Origin: DATGFB01 sp032160545
GTDB taxonomy: Bacteria; Actinomycetota; Actinomycetes; Mycobacteriales; Jatrophihabitantaceae
DNA length: 13,572 nucleotides
Direction of reading: 5' to 3'
Assembly: GCA_032160545.1 (NCBI GenBank)
Contig: JAVHVN010000187.1
Coordinates: 1-13,572, forward strand
Shown: positions 1 to 8,094 of the stretch, one piece after another
How the letters are laid out: the number at the start of each line of letters is the position of its first letter
How positions within the stretch are numbered: position 1 is the first letter of the stretch
Translations under genes and position numbers: made by a program
The notes under the pieces: model-generated
What the model was told of the DNA's origin: nothing
Databases searched by the model: none
What the model saw: only the letters and a program-made list of their open reading frames with translations

Positions 1-1101
1 CGGGGTCTCGAAGGTGACCGATCCGCCCCACATCGAGCCGATCCAGTTGAAGAACTTGATGCCGGTCGGGACGGCGATCAGGAACGTCATGATCGAGAAG
101 AACGGCAGCAGCACCGCGCCGGTGGTGAACATGTGGTGCGCCCAGACCGTCAGTGACAAAGCACCGATCGACAGCGTCGCCAGCACCATGCCCTTGTAAC
201 CGAACAGCGGCTTGCGGCTGAACACCGGGATGATCTCGGTAACGATGCCGAAGAACGGCAACGCGATGATGTAGACCTCGGGGTGCCCGAAGAACCAGAA
301 CAGGTGCTGCCACAGGATCGCGCCGCCGTTCGCGGGATCGAAGACCTGCGCGTGCAGGTTGCGGTCGACCCACAAGACGGCCAGGGCCGCAGTCAGGATC
401 GGGAACGCGAGCAGCACCAGCAGGCTGGTGACCAGGATGTTCCAGGTGAAGATCGGCAGCCGGAACATCGTCATGCCGGGCGCGCGCAGCGTGATCACCG
501 TGGTGACCATGTTCACCGCACCGAGGATCGTGCCCAGGCCGGCGATGATCAGCCCGATGATCCAGAGGTCGGTACCCGAACCCGGCGAGTTGAGCTGGTT
601 GTTCAGCGGGGCGTAGAGCGTCCAGCCTGCGTCAGCAGCGCCGCCCGGGGTCAGGAATCCCACGGCGGTGGTGATGCCGCCGAAGAGGAACAGCCAGTAC
701 GAGAACGCGTTGAGGCGCGGGAAGGCGACGTCGGGCGAGCCGATCTGCAGTGGCAGCACCAGGTTCGCGAATGCGAACACGATCGGCGTCGCGAACAACA
801 GCAGCATGATCGTGCCGTGCATCGTGAACAGCTGGTTGTACTGCTCGGCGCTGAGGAACTGCATACCCGGGCGGGCCAGCTCCGCGCGCATGAGCAGCGC
901 CATAATGCCGCCGATGCCGAACCACACGAGTGACGTCACCAGGTACATGCGGCCGATCAGCTTGTGGTCGGTCGTCCGCAGCACCTTGCTGAACGTCGAG
1001 CCCTTGGCGGTCTCGGCGGCCGCGAACGGCCGCGCAACGATCGGCCGGGGCGCGACCGGCTCGGGCGACGAGGCCGCGGTGGGCTCGGCGGTCGTGGTCA
1101 C
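1..1101 (-). CDS. ctaD: Cytochrome c oxidase subunit I (aa3-type), N-terminal part, cut by window edge
   Basis: Catalytic heme-copper subunit of the terminal oxidase: it reduces O2 to water at the heme a3-CuB centre and pumps protons across the plasma membrane. The reading frame starts at a GTG (1101) behind AGGGGAG with a 9-nt spacer and stays open to base 1, giving 367 codons of a protein usually near 570 residues. Visible landmarks are TTDHKLIGRMY before the first helix (about residue 43), MHGTIMLLF with the low-spin heme His (about 95), WQHLFWFFGHPEVY with the CuB His and its cross-linked Tyr (about 263-276), and the HHMF pair of CuB ligands (about 321-322). The 40-residue Ala/Pro-rich N-terminus is a common actinobacterial extension. 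The family call is certain; the C-terminal third, including the heme a3 ligand, lies outside. No other oxidase subunit gene is in view. Confidence 0.97.
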   Translation of the reverse strand, partial: MTTTAEPTAASSPEPVAPRPIVARPFAAAETAKGSTFSKVLRTTDHKLIGRMYLVTSLVWFGIGGIMALLMRAELARPGMQFLSAEQYNQLFTMHGTIMLLLFATPIVFAFANLVLPLQIGSPDVAFPRLNAFSYWLFLFGGITTAVGFLTPGGAADAGWTLYAPLNNQLNSPGSGTDLWIIGLIIAGLGTILGAVNMVTTVITLRAPGMTMFRLPIFTWNILVTSLLVLLAFPILTAALAVLWVDRNLHAQVFDPANGGAILWQHLFWFFGHPEVYIIALPFFGIVTEIIPVFSRKPLFGYKGMVLATLSIGALSLTVWAHHMFTTGAVLLPFFSIMTFLIAVPTGIKFFNWIGSMWGGSVTFETP

Positions 1102-1277
1102 AGCGCTGCACTCCCCTGGGGTTCGCGGGCGGACGGGCGATCGAGACCGGTGGGCCGTCCTTCGAAGGATAGACAGTGGTCACCCGTTGCGACGCACCGG
1201 GCGGTGGCTTTGCACGCCGTCGAGAGTTCCCGGCCTGACCGTTCGCGAACCACCCGGCCCGAGCGGTCCCGCCTCGT
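1102..1277. other. Intergenic region between MFS gene and ctaD
   Basis: These 176 bp carry the ctaD leader on the minus strand. A TATCCT hexamer (1166-1171, minus) fits the actinobacterial TANNNT -10 pattern about 65 nt before the GTG, but I find no recognisable -35, so it is a weak promoter candidate. A 10-bp palindrome, GTTCGCGAAC, lies shortly after the MFS stop. I see no clear terminator between the two genes, so some read-through from the MFS gene into ctaD is possible. Confidence 0.3.
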
Positions 1278-2717
1278 TCAGACGGTGGTCAGTTCCTCGT
1301 CGCGGCGGAACAGATACATGGTGCGCTCGGTGGTCGCGGCGGCCCATCTGCCGGTGGTGACCACGCCGAGAACGAGCACGACGAGCCCGCATCCTGCGAC
1401 GATCCACCACGCCGGGCCACTCGCGGCATCGAATGCCGTGCGCGCAGGCGCCCCACCCAACCGGGAGTTCAAGACCGATCCAATGACGGCGACACCCAGC
1501 GCCCCGCCGACCTGCCGGCTGGTCGACGCCACCGCCGCGGCCACGCCGGCCTGGCTGTTCGGCATCCCGGAGACCGCGGCGGTCGTGATCGGCGCGTTCA
1601 CGCAACCGAAGCCCACGGCGAAGACGACGAAGGCCACGATCACGAGGACGAGCGGGGTGTGCCTGTCGACGCCTACGAGCAGCAGCCCCCCGAGCAGCAT
1701 GAAGGAGCCGGCGAGGACCAGCGGCAGTCGAGGGCCGGTCGAGCCCACCACGCGACCGGAGATCGGCGCGACCACCATCATCACGACCGCCATCGGGAGC
1801 AGGCACAGCCCGGCGTCCAGCGGCGACAGCCCGCGGGCGTCCTGCAGATAGAGGGCGTTGAGGAAGAGGAATCCGGAGACGCCGCCGAAAGCCGACATGG
1901 CGATGACCGTCGCACCGGCGAAGGGCACGGAGCGGAAGAACCGCAGCTCGAGCAGGGGCTCGCTGCGCCGAGGTTCGTACCAGAGCAGTAGCACCAGTCC
2001 TGCCACGGCGACACCCAGAAGGCTCAGTGTCTCGGGCGACGTCCACCCCGCACGCGGGGACTCGATGATCGCGTAGGTGAGCCCGGACAGCAGGGCGAGG
2101 ATCGCGACCTGACCGACGACATCAGGACGCCGCTGGTGAGGTGCCTTGGACTCGGGGACGAACACGGCGGCCAGGACGAACGCGGCGATGCCGATCGGGA
2201 TGTTGATCCAGAAGATCGAACGCCAGCCGACGGTCTCGACCAGCAGCCCACCCACGACCGGACCCAGGCCGAAGCTGATGCCGATGACGCCGCCCCAGAC
2301 GCCGATCGCCATGGCGCGCTCGCGGCGCTCGGTGAAGACGTTCGTGATGATCGACATGGCGACCGGGTTGAGCATGGAGCCGCCTACCGCCTGGACCATG
2401 CGGAAGGCGACCAGCCAACCCAGCCCCGGTGCAAGGCTGCACAGCAGGGAGCCGACCGTGAACACCGCGAGGCCGACCTGGAAAGTGCGGCGGCGACCGA
2501 GCCGATCTGCCGTCGAGCCGGACAGCATCAGCAGGCTTGCCAGCACGAGCACGTAGGCGTCGATGATCCATTGCAGACCGGATATCGAGGCGTGCAACTC
2601 GGTGCCGATCGACGGCAGCGCGACGTTCACGATCGTGTTGTCCATGCCGACGATCAGCAGGCTCATGCAGCAGATCGCCAGGACGAGTAGGCGGCGGCGA
2701 CGACTCAGCTCAGGCAC
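1278..2717 (-). CDS. DHA2-type MFS drug/metabolite exporter (14 TM helices)
   Basis: Predicted proton-coupled antiporter of the EmrB/QacA (DHA2) group in the plasma membrane. The substrate cannot be read from sequence. I chose the GTG at 2717 (479 residues), because it lies behind GGAG with a 4-nt gap and gives the usual short basic N-terminus (PELSRRRR) before helix 1. Translation further upstream is Arg-rich and unlike a protein. Motifs present are MDNTIVNVALPSIG in helix 1 (Asp about 26), motif A GSTADRLGRRR between helices 2 and 3, the antiporter motif C GVIGISFGLGPVVGG in helix 5, and the late-helix segment SQAGVAAAVASTSRQVGGALG typical of DHA2 proteins. It is transcribed away from the E1 dehydrogenase gene, so the two may share a control region. 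There is no TetR/MarR regulator beside it. Confidence 0.9.
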   Translation of the reverse strand: MPELSRRRRLLVLAICCMSLLIVGMDNTIVNVALPSIGTELHASISGLQWIIDAYVLVLASLLMLSGSTADRLGRRRTFQVGLAVFTVGSLLCSLAPGLGWLVAFRMVQAVGGSMLNPVAMSIITNVFTERRERAMAIGVWGGVIGISFGLGPVVGGLLVETVGWRSIFWINIPIGIAAFVLAAVFVPESKAPHQRRPDVVGQVAILALLSGLTYAIIESPRAGWTSPETLSLLGVAVAGLVLLLWYEPRRSEPLLELRFFRSVPFAGATVIAMSAFGGVSGFLFLNALYLQDARGLSPLDAGLCLLPMAVVMMVVAPISGRVVGSTGPRLPLVLAGSFMLLGGLLLVGVDRHTPLVLVIVAFVVFAVGFGCVNAPITTAAVSGMPNSQAGVAAAVASTSRQVGGALGVAVIGSVLNSRLGGAPARTAFDAASGPAWWIVAGCGLVVLVLGVVTTGRWAAATTERTMYLFRRDEELTTV

Positions 2718-2755
2718 TGTGCTCCAAGACGACGTTCGGGTAGCGGACTCGGCCG

Positions 2756-2908
2756 TCAAAACTCGGTGCCGATGGCGGCGCCGACCTGAAGGTCGTCGAC
2801 GCGTCCGCGCGGTCCAGTTCAGTGTGCTCGGGCGCCGGCGTCGCCAAGGGCGCGGTGCACCGTCGAGAGCACGACCGCCGCCAGCAGCCCCGTCCCGGCG
2901 GCGAGCAC
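2756..2908 (-). pseudogene. Possible membrane-protein remnant or tiny ORF upstream of the MFS gene
   Basis: From a GTG at 2908 the minus strand reads 29 codons with a clear hydrophobic helix, LAAGTGLLAAVVLSTV, then RALGDAGARAH and TGA (2819-2821). The same frame continues for 20 protein-like codons (VDDLQVGAAIGTEF) to a second TGA at 2756-2758. Third positions are strongly G/C across both parts, as in real genes here. The hydrophobic part resembles the last helix of a transporter. This may be the decayed 3' end of a membrane-protein gene with an in-frame stop, or a small membrane peptide. No good ribosome binding site precedes the GTG. This is inference from composition; the stretch could also be plain intergenic DNA. 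Confidence 0.25.
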
Positions 2909-2920
2909 GTATATAACGTG
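2906..2920. promoter_or_regulatory. CACGT-N5-ACGTG dyad, possible operator/promoter core
   Basis: CACGT and ACGTG form a perfect inverted repeat around the AT-only centre ATATA. It is one of very few AT-rich spots in this intergenic region and lies 71 bp before the E1 start. It could be an operator overlapping a promoter for the rightward operon, the leftward MFS gene, or both. No regulator is encoded nearby, so the binding protein is unknown. Confidence 0.35.
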
Positions 2921-2991
2921 TCATCCATCGGCCCGCCCGTCAGCAGCCGAACCACTCGACCCGGCCGTCAGCGAAACGGGAGGATCCGACC

Positions 2992-5196
2992 GTGACGTCG
3001 CCTCCCCCACCACCCACTGCGCCTCCAGCCACCCCCCATGACGACCTCGAGGCTGCGACGCTGCGCGGGTTGCGCGCCGCGGCGACGGCCGGTGCGCAGA
3101 GCCCGGGTGCGGGGACCCTCGTGCTGTTCGACGCGATGGCGGCGAGCCGAGTGCTCGACATCGAGGCCCGCCGCATGCGCGAGCGGGGCGAAGGCTTCTA
3201 CACGATCGGCTCTGCGGGTCACGAGTCCAACGCGTACGTCGCCGACGCCCTGCGACCCACCGATCCGGCGTTGCTGCACTATCGATCAGGCGCATTCTTC
3301 CTGGCCCGCACCATGCAGGCCGGTCGCACCCTCGACGACGGTATGCGAGCCGTGCTGCTCGGGCTCGCCGCGGCAGTCGACGACCCCGCGTCGGGCGGAC
3401 GGCACAAGGTGTTCGGCGACGCGACGCTCGCGGTGATCCCCCAGACCTCGACGATCGCCTCTCACCTGCCGCGGGCCGTGGGCGTCGCCTTCGCCATCGG
3501 TCGCGCGCGACGGCTGCGACTGCCTCTGCGGTGGCCAGGCGATGCGGTCGCGGTCTGTAGTTTCGGCGATGCCAGCCTGAACCACTCCACCGCAGTCGGC
3601 GCGCTGAACACCGCCGGGTACTGCGTGACCCAGGGTCTGCCGCTGCCGCTCGTCTTCGTGTGCGAGGACAACGGCATCGGCATCTCGGTCCCCTCGCCGG
3701 CCGGCTGGGTGCGGCAGGCGGCGCAGCGGCCCGGCATCCGCTACCTCGCTGCCGATGGAGCGGACCCGGCGGCCGCGGCCGACGCCGCGCACGATGCGGT
3801 GACGACCGCGCGTCGCGACCAGCGGCCCGTGCTGCTGCACCTGCGCACCGTGCGATACCTCGGCCATGCGGGAACCGATCTCGAGACCGCCTACCGCGGC
3901 GCCTCGGAGCTCGCCGCGGACGTGGACCGCGACCCCTTGCTCGCGCTCGCGCGCGAGCTGCCCGGCGTCGATCTCGTGGACCGGTACCTGTCGATCCGCC
4001 GCCGGGCCGCGCAGATCGCCGCCGACGTGGCCTCGGCAGCCAAACTGCGCACGGCGGACGAGGTGATGGCGCCGCTCGCGCCGCCGGTGATCCGCGCTCG
4101 TCCCGGCCGGCCGGCCGCGCCACCATCCGACCGGATTCGCGCGTTCGACGGACGCCTGCCCGAGGCCGGCGGCCCGCTCACTCTCGCGCAGTCGATCAAC
4201 GCGGCGCTCACCGACGCGATGGCCGCGCGCCCGGAGATGGTCCTGTTCGGCGAGGACGTGGCTCGCAAGGGCGGCGTCTACGGGGTGACCCGTGGCCTGC
4301 AGCAGCGCTTCGGCGCCCCACGAGTGTTCGACACCCTCCTGGACGAGCAGGCCGTCCTCGGGCTCGGCCTCGGGGCGGCGGTTAGCGGGCTGCTGCCGGT
4401 GCCGGAGATCCAGTACCTGGCGTACCTGCACAACGCCGAGGACCAGTTGCGCGGCGAGGCGGCCAGCCTCCGGTTCTTCTCCGCCGGGACGTACACGAAC
4501 CCGATGGTCGTGCGGATCGCCGGCCTCGGTTACCAGAAGGGCTTCGGCGGCCACTTTCACAATGACGACGCGGTGGGCGTGCTGCGCGACATCCCGGGCC
4601 TCGTCGTCGCGGTGCCGGCGCGGCCCGACGACGCCACGCCGATGCTGCGCTCCTGTCTCGACGCCGCCGAGGCGACCGGCCAGGTGAGCGTCTATCTCGA
4701 ACCCATCGCGCTGTATCACGAGCGCGACCTGTACGCCGCGGGCGACCGCGAGTGGCTCGCGCCCTACTCACCCCACGACGATGCCGCGATCGGCTCGGCC
4801 CGCGTCCACGGCGACGGCCGTGACCTCACGATCGTGACGTTCGGCAACGGTGTACGGATGAGCCTGCGCGCGGCTCGGAGGCTGGCCGATGCCCGCATCG
4901 ACGCCAGGGTGGTCGATCTGCGCTGGCTGATGCCGCTGCCCGTCGATGACCTCCTACGCGAGGCCGCCGCCACCGGACGCGTCCTGGTCGCCGACGAGAC
5001 CCGGCGCTCCGGCGGGGTGAGCGAGGGTGTCGTCGCGGCACTCGTCGACGCCGGCTTCGACGGTGCCATCGCTCGGGTGACGAGCGCGGACAGCTTCATT
5101 CCTCTCGGGGACGCCGCGAGCCTGGTGCTGATGAGCGAGGCGGACATTCACGCCGCCGCGCACCGATTGGTGAGGGGCCCCAGGTCGCTCAGTTGA
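2992..5196 (+). CDS. Fused E1 alpha-beta subunit of a 2-oxoacid dehydrogenase (thiamine diphosphate enzyme)
   Basis: Thiamine-diphosphate E1 that decarboxylates a 2-oxoacid and normally passes the acyl group to a lipoyl E2; pyruvate- and branched-chain-type substrates are both possible. The GTG start at 2992 follows GGGAGGA with a 7-nt gap. The 734 residues hold both halves of the usual heterodimer. The alpha part (about 45-365) has SHLPRAVGVA and the cofactor motif opening FGDAS (192) and ending EDNGIG (Asn 227). After a Pro/Arg linker (about 360-385), the beta part (about 395-734) has LFGEDVARKGGVYG (419-431), DEQAVLGLGLGAA, EIQYLAYLHNAEDQ and GFGGHFHNDD (517-526). The usual beta-subunit GGG-QHS segment is replaced by GGHFHND, which I associate with naturally fused E1 proteins. 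No E2, E3 or lipoylation gene is nearby. It probably forms an operon with the oxidoreductase 43 bp downstream. Confidence 0.88.
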   Translation: MTSPPPPPTAPPATPHDDLEAATLRGLRAAATAGAQSPGAGTLVLFDAMAASRVLDIEARRMRERGEGFYTIGSAGHESNAYVADALRPTDPALLHYRSGAFFLARTMQAGRTLDDGMRAVLLGLAAAVDDPASGGRHKVFGDATLAVIPQTSTIASHLPRAVGVAFAIGRARRLRLPLRWPGDAVAVCSFGDASLNHSTAVGALNTAGYCVTQGLPLPLVFVCEDNGIGISVPSPAGWVRQAAQRPGIRYLAADGADPAAAADAAHDAVTTARRDQRPVLLHLRTVRYLGHAGTDLETAYRGASELAADVDRDPLLALARELPGVDLVDRYLSIRRRAAQIAADVASAAKLRTADEVMAPLAPPVIRARPGRPAAPPSDRIRAFDGRLPEAGGPLTLAQSINAALTDAMAARPEMVLFGEDVARKGGVYGVTRGLQQRFGAPRVFDTLLDEQAVLGLGLGAAVSGLLPVPEIQYLAYLHNAEDQLRGEAASLRFFSAGTYTNPMVVRIAGLGYQKGFGGHFHNDDAVGVLRDIPGLVVAVPARPDDATPMLRSCLDAAEATGQVSVYLEPIALYHERDLYAAGDREWLAPYSPHDDAAIGSARVHGDGRDLTIVTFGNGVRMSLRAARRLADARIDARVVDLRWLMPLPVDDLLREAAATGRVLVADETRRSGGVSEGVVAALVDAGFDGAIARVTSADSFIPLGDAASLVLMSEADIHAAAHRLVRGPRSLS

Positions 5197-5239
5197 GCGG
5201 GCTAGCGTCGAACGCGACGACCGACGAAAGGATCTGCCC

Positions 5240-6112
5240 GTGAAGCTCGGACTGCACATCGCCGATTTCACCTTTCCCGGGGGGCCGGCCACCCTCGCCA
5301 CCGACCTCAAACGCATCGCGGCGACGGCAGAGGATGCCGGCTTCGCCCGCATCAGCGTCATGGATCACCTGTGGCAGATCGGGGTCATCGGGGTGCCGGA
5401 GCAGGAGATGCTCGAGGCGTATACGGCGCTCGGTTTCCTCGCCGCGTGCACGTCGAGGGTCGAGCTGCTCGCCTGGGTGACCGCGGCCGTGTACCGGGAA
5501 CCTGGCCTGCTCGCCAAAGCCGTGAGCACGGTGGACGTGCTCTCGGGTGGTCGTTCGATGTTGGGCATCGGCGCGGCGTGGAACGAGGAGGAGTCGCGTG
5601 GCCTCGGACTGCCGTTCCCGTCGACCTCGGAGCGGTTCGAGCGTCTCGAGGAGGCCTTGCAGATCTGCCTGCAGATGTGGTCGGAGGACGAGTCGCCCTA
5701 CCGCGGCACGCACTACACGCTCGAGCGCACCCTGAACTCACCCCAGCCGCTGCGACGTCCGCATCCGCCGATCCTGATCGGTGGTGGCGGCGAGCAGAAG
5801 ACCCTGCGCCTCGTCGCGCAGTACGCCGACGCCTGCAACCTGTTCGCAGGACCGGATCTCGAGCGCAAGCTCGACATCCTGCGCAAGCACTGCGAGGCCG
5901 TCCGGCGCAACTATGACGACATCGAGAAGACCGTGATGTTCCCGCTCGAGATCGCACCGGACGGCTCGAACGCCGACGAGATCCTCGACGAGCTGGCACG
6001 ACTCGCCGGACTCGGCATCTCGCATGCACACTCGCGCATCAAGGACGTCGCCAGCCTGCGTCCGCTCGAACTGATCGGCGAACGCATCATTCCCGAGGCC
6101 GCGAAGCTCTGA
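5240..6112 (+). CDS. LLM-class F420-dependent oxidoreductase (Rv1855c-like)
   Basis: Flavin/deazaflavin oxidoreductase with the bacterial-luciferase TIM-barrel fold, expected to use coenzyme F420; the substrate is unknown. It starts at GTG 5240 behind AAAGGA with a 7-nt gap; 290 residues is normal for the family. The N-terminus MKLGLHIADFTFPGG, then SVMDHLWQIGVIG, LEAYTALGFLA, LLAKAVSTVDVLSGGR, GIGAAWNEEESRGLG and PPILIGGGGEQKTLRLVAQYADACN match the subgroup of probable F420-dependent oxidoreductases named after M. tuberculosis Rv1855c. The short gap to the E1 gene, with no terminator between them, suggests co-transcription, so its substrate could lie in the same catabolic route. It ends just before a long inverted repeat that probably stops transcription. 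Confidence 0.9.
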   Translation: MKLGLHIADFTFPGGPATLATDLKRIAATAEDAGFARISVMDHLWQIGVIGVPEQEMLEAYTALGFLAACTSRVELLAWVTAAVYREPGLLAKAVSTVDVLSGGRSMLGIGAAWNEEESRGLGLPFPSTSERFERLEEALQICLQMWSEDESPYRGTHYTLERTLNSPQPLRRPHPPILIGGGGEQKTLRLVAQYADACNLFAGPDLERKLDILRKHCEAVRRNYDDIEKTVMFPLEIAPDGSNADEILDELARLAGLGISHAHSRIKDVASLRPLELIGERIIPEAAKL

Positions 6113-6160
6113 GCGCTCACGCGTCGCGACCTGCCCCCCAGATCACATGAACTAGCGGCA

Positions 6161-6214
6161 CCGCCCACCGGCTCGAGCCCCTGTGCTACCCCCGCGGAGC
6201 GAGCCGATGGGCGG
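6161..6214. terminator. Inverted repeat between convergent genes, probable bidirectional terminator
   Basis: A 15-nt arm at 6161-6175 pairs with 6200-6214 with one mismatch around a 24-nt loop. The odd pair is A-C in rightward RNA but a G-U wobble in leftward RNA, so the stem is complete for the lat transcript. It sits between the stops of the LLM oxidoreductase (6112) and lat (6227). No U-tract follows, as is common for actinobacterial stem-type terminators. Confidence 0.6.
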
Positions 6215-6226
6215 CAGTCCCCCTGA

Positions 6227-7570
6227 TCACCGGGCTGGACCGGTCAGGCCGGTCAACACCCGGTCGATCGCCGCGACCCCACGGTCGAGTTCGTCGATGC
6301 CGACTGTCAGCGCCGGCCGGAACCGCAGGCTCGTATCGCCCGAACCGAGGACGAGCACCCGTTCGTTCTCGCGAAGTCGCGTGATCGTCAGGTCCCGCAG
6401 TTCGCGGGACGGCAGCGTGAACGCACACATCAGCCCGCGACCGCGCACGTCCGTCACCGACGGATGCCGCGACGCGAGACCCCGCAACCCACCGAGCAGG
6501 TGATCGCCCAGCAGTCCGGCGCGATCGATCAGCGCGTCGCGTTCTACGACCTCGAGGATGCGTCGCGCGCGCACCATGTCGGTGAGGTTGCCGCCCCACG
6601 TCGAGTTGACGCGGGAGGAGACGGCGAACACGTTCTCGGCTACTTCGTCGACGCGGCGGCCGGCCATGATGCCGCACACCTGCGTCTTCTTGCCGAAGGC
6701 CACCACGTCCGGCTCCAGGCCGAACTGCTGGTACGCCCAGGCCGTACCAGTCATGCCGCAACCGGTCTGCACCTCGTCCATGACGAACAGAGCATCGAAC
6801 TCCCGGCACAGCACCTGCATCGACTGCAGGAACGACGCCCGGAAATGGTTGTCGCCCCCCTCGCCCTGGATCGGCTCGGCGATGAAGCACGCGATGTCGT
6901 CGGGGTGCTGCTCGAACGCGGCGCGCGCCGCCGCCAGCGCTGCGGCCTCGTCCGCATCGATGTCACGGCTGCCGTTGACGGCCGGTGCCGGGATGCGCGG
7001 CCAATCGAACTTCGGGAACCGCGCCACCTTCGCAGGATCAGTGTTGGTCAGCGACATGGTGTAGCCGCTGCGGCCGTGGAACGCCTTCTGCAGGTGCAGC
7101 ACCTTCGCACCCAGGGCCGGGTCGAGCCCGCGCGACTCGTTGAGCCGGCTCTTCCAGTCGAACGCCACCTTCAGCGCGTTCTCGACGGCGAGCGCACCGC
7201 CGTCGACGAAGAACAGATGGGGCAGCCCGGGGTCGCCCAGCACGCGCGCGAACGTCTCGACGAAACGTGCCATCGGCACCGTGTAGACGTCGGAGTTGCT
7301 CGGCTTGTTCACCGCGACGGCGGACAGCTCGGCGCGGAACTCGCTGTCGTCGGCGAGGCTCGGGTGGTTCATCCCGAGCGCTGACGAGGCGAAGAACGTG
7401 AACAGGTCCAGATAGCGCGTGCCGTCTCTGGCATCGACGAGTGTCGAGCCGCGCGATTCGTCGAGATCGAGGACGAAGTCGAAGCCGTCGGCAAGCATGT
7501 GCCGTGAGATCGTGGCGTGCACTTCGCCAGGAGCGACGGCGGAGGAACCGGCAGGACGTACGGTGGTCAT
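6227..7570 (-). CDS. lat: L-lysine 6-aminotransferase
   Basis: PLP-dependent class III aminotransferase that moves the epsilon-amino group of lysine to 2-oxoglutarate, giving 2-aminoadipate semialdehyde (cyclising to piperideine-6-carboxylate) and glutamate. It is cytosolic. The 447 residues match M. tuberculosis Lat (Rv3290c) closely and along the whole length as I recall it: FTFFASSALGMNHP, NKPSNSDVYTV, FFVDGGALAVENALK, AFHGRSGYTMSLTNT, ARFPKFDWPRI, AEPIQGEGGD, DEVQTGCGMTGTAWAYQQF and VNSTWGGNLTDMVRARRILE. The PLP Schiff-base lysine lies in AFGKKTQVCG (Lys 294 or 295; the M. tuberculosis equivalent is Lys300). Arg167, the acidic residue in QGEGGD, and the Arg in LRFRPALT correspond to substrate-binding residues. 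The ATG at 7570 lacks a Shine-Dalgarno sequence but has a -10 at leaderless spacing. It lies 58 nt behind lrpA. Confidence 0.96.
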   Translation of the reverse strand: MTTVRPAGSSAVAPGEVHATISRHMLADGFDFVLDLDESRGSTLVDARDGTRYLDLFTFFASSALGMNHPSLADDSEFRAELSAVAVNKPSNSDVYTVPMARFVETFARVLGDPGLPHLFFVDGGALAVENALKVAFDWKSRLNESRGLDPALGAKVLHLQKAFHGRSGYTMSLTNTDPAKVARFPKFDWPRIPAPAVNGSRDIDADEAAALAAARAAFEQHPDDIACFIAEPIQGEGGDNHFRASFLQSMQVLCREFDALFVMDEVQTGCGMTGTAWAYQQFGLEPDVVAFGKKTQVCGIMAGRRVDEVAENVFAVSSRVNSTWGGNLTDMVRARRILEVVERDALIDRAGLLGDHLLGGLRGLASRHPSVTDVRGRGLMCAFTLPSRELRDLTITRLRENERVLVLGSGDTSLRFRPALTVGIDELDRGVAAIDRVLTGLTGPAR

Positions 7571-7576
7571 GCCCGC

Positions 7577-7582
7577 AATCTA
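7577..7582 (-). promoter_or_regulatory. -10 element of a probable leaderless lat promoter
   Basis: TAGATT fits TANNNT and is separated from the lat ATG by 6 nt, so transcription would begin at the A of the start codon. lat has no Shine-Dalgarno sequence. Leaderless transcripts of this geometry are common in actinobacteria. No clear -35 is seen. Confidence 0.5.
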
Positions 7583-7584
7583 TC

Positions 7585-7614
7585 GCAAAGTTTCCTGCTC
7601 AGGCTTCAGTTTGC
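7585..7614. promoter_or_regulatory. Candidate Lrp-type operator upstream of lat
   Basis: GCAAAGT (7585-7591) and AGTTTGC (7608-7614) form inverted arms with one mismatch, 16 nt apart, directly upstream of the lat -10 and in a locally AT-richer stretch. The adjacent lrpA product is the natural candidate ligand, since M. tuberculosis LrpA is associated with lat. Arm length and spacing are not diagnostic. Confidence 0.3.
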
Positions 7615-7628
7615 CGAATAAATTCCGG

Positions 7629-8087
7629 TCAGCTGGGTGGCCTCGCCGGCCGCTCGAAAAACGTCTGCAGGACGACAGTCGTGCGCGTCGAGACGTTGGC
7701 CCGGCGCCGTATGTCGCGGATCAACTCCTCGAGCGCCGTCGGGGAGCCCACCCGGACGAAGAGCACGAAGCTGTCCTGCCCGGCCACCGAGTGGCAGCTC
7801 TCGACCTCGCTCAGACCGGTCAGTCGCTCAGGGATGTCGTACTCGGACGCCGGGTCCAGGGGCGTGACCGCAACGATCGCCGCGAGCGGCAGCCCCAGCG
7901 CCTCGGGGTCGACGCGGGCGGTGTAGCCGCGGATCACCCCATCGCTCTCGAGTCGGCGCACGCGCGCCTGCACCGCCGAGACCGACAGCCCGGTCGTCGC
8001 CGCGAGGCTCTTGAGCGTCGCTCGGCCGTCCGTCAGCAGCGCGGTCGCGATGCGCCGGTCTATGTCGTCGTCGAGAGGTCGGGCCAC
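7629..8087 (-). CDS. lrpA: Lrp/AsnC-family transcriptional regulator
   Basis: DNA-binding regulator that responds to amino acids, probably controlling the adjacent lat gene. The 152 residues are standard: an N-terminal winged helix-turn-helix (LKSLAATTGLSVSAVQARVRRLESDGVI, about 24-52), then a RAM ligand-binding/oligomerisation domain with VESCHSVAGQDSFVLFVRV (about 94-112). It starts at GTG 8087 (MARPLDDDIDRRI). No Shine-Dalgarno sequence is visible, but a TAACCT hexamer 7 nt upstream suggests leaderless transcription. The order lrpA then lat on one strand is the same as Rv3291c-Rv3290c in M. tuberculosis, which supports the name. The pcd-like dehydrogenase that would take the next step is not in the window; copZ lies upstream instead. 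Confidence 0.92.
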   Translation of the reverse strand: MARPLDDDIDRRIATALLTDGRATLKSLAATTGLSVSAVQARVRRLESDGVIRGYTARVDPEALGLPLAAIVAVTPLDPASEYDIPERLTGLSEVESCHSVAGQDSFVLFVRVGSPTALEELIRDIRRRANVSTRTTVVLQTFFERPARPPS

Positions 8088-8094
8088 GCCGCAG

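Noticed and set aside
2718..2924. N-terminal extension of the MFS protein to an upstream ATG-type start at 2924
   Set aside because: The added 69 residues are Arg-rich and low-complexity, unlike any MFS N-terminus; the GTG at 2717 has a GGAG and gives the normal start.
2921..4126. 401-codon minus-strand open frame
   Set aside because: It overlaps the E1 N-terminal half and is extremely rich in Arg, Pro and Ala with no domain; a GC-driven shadow.
3286..4719. 477-codon open frame on the minus strand inside the E1 gene
   Set aside because: It is fully antisense to a recognised enzyme, with His/Arg/Gly-rich composition typical of the shadow frame of high-GC genes.
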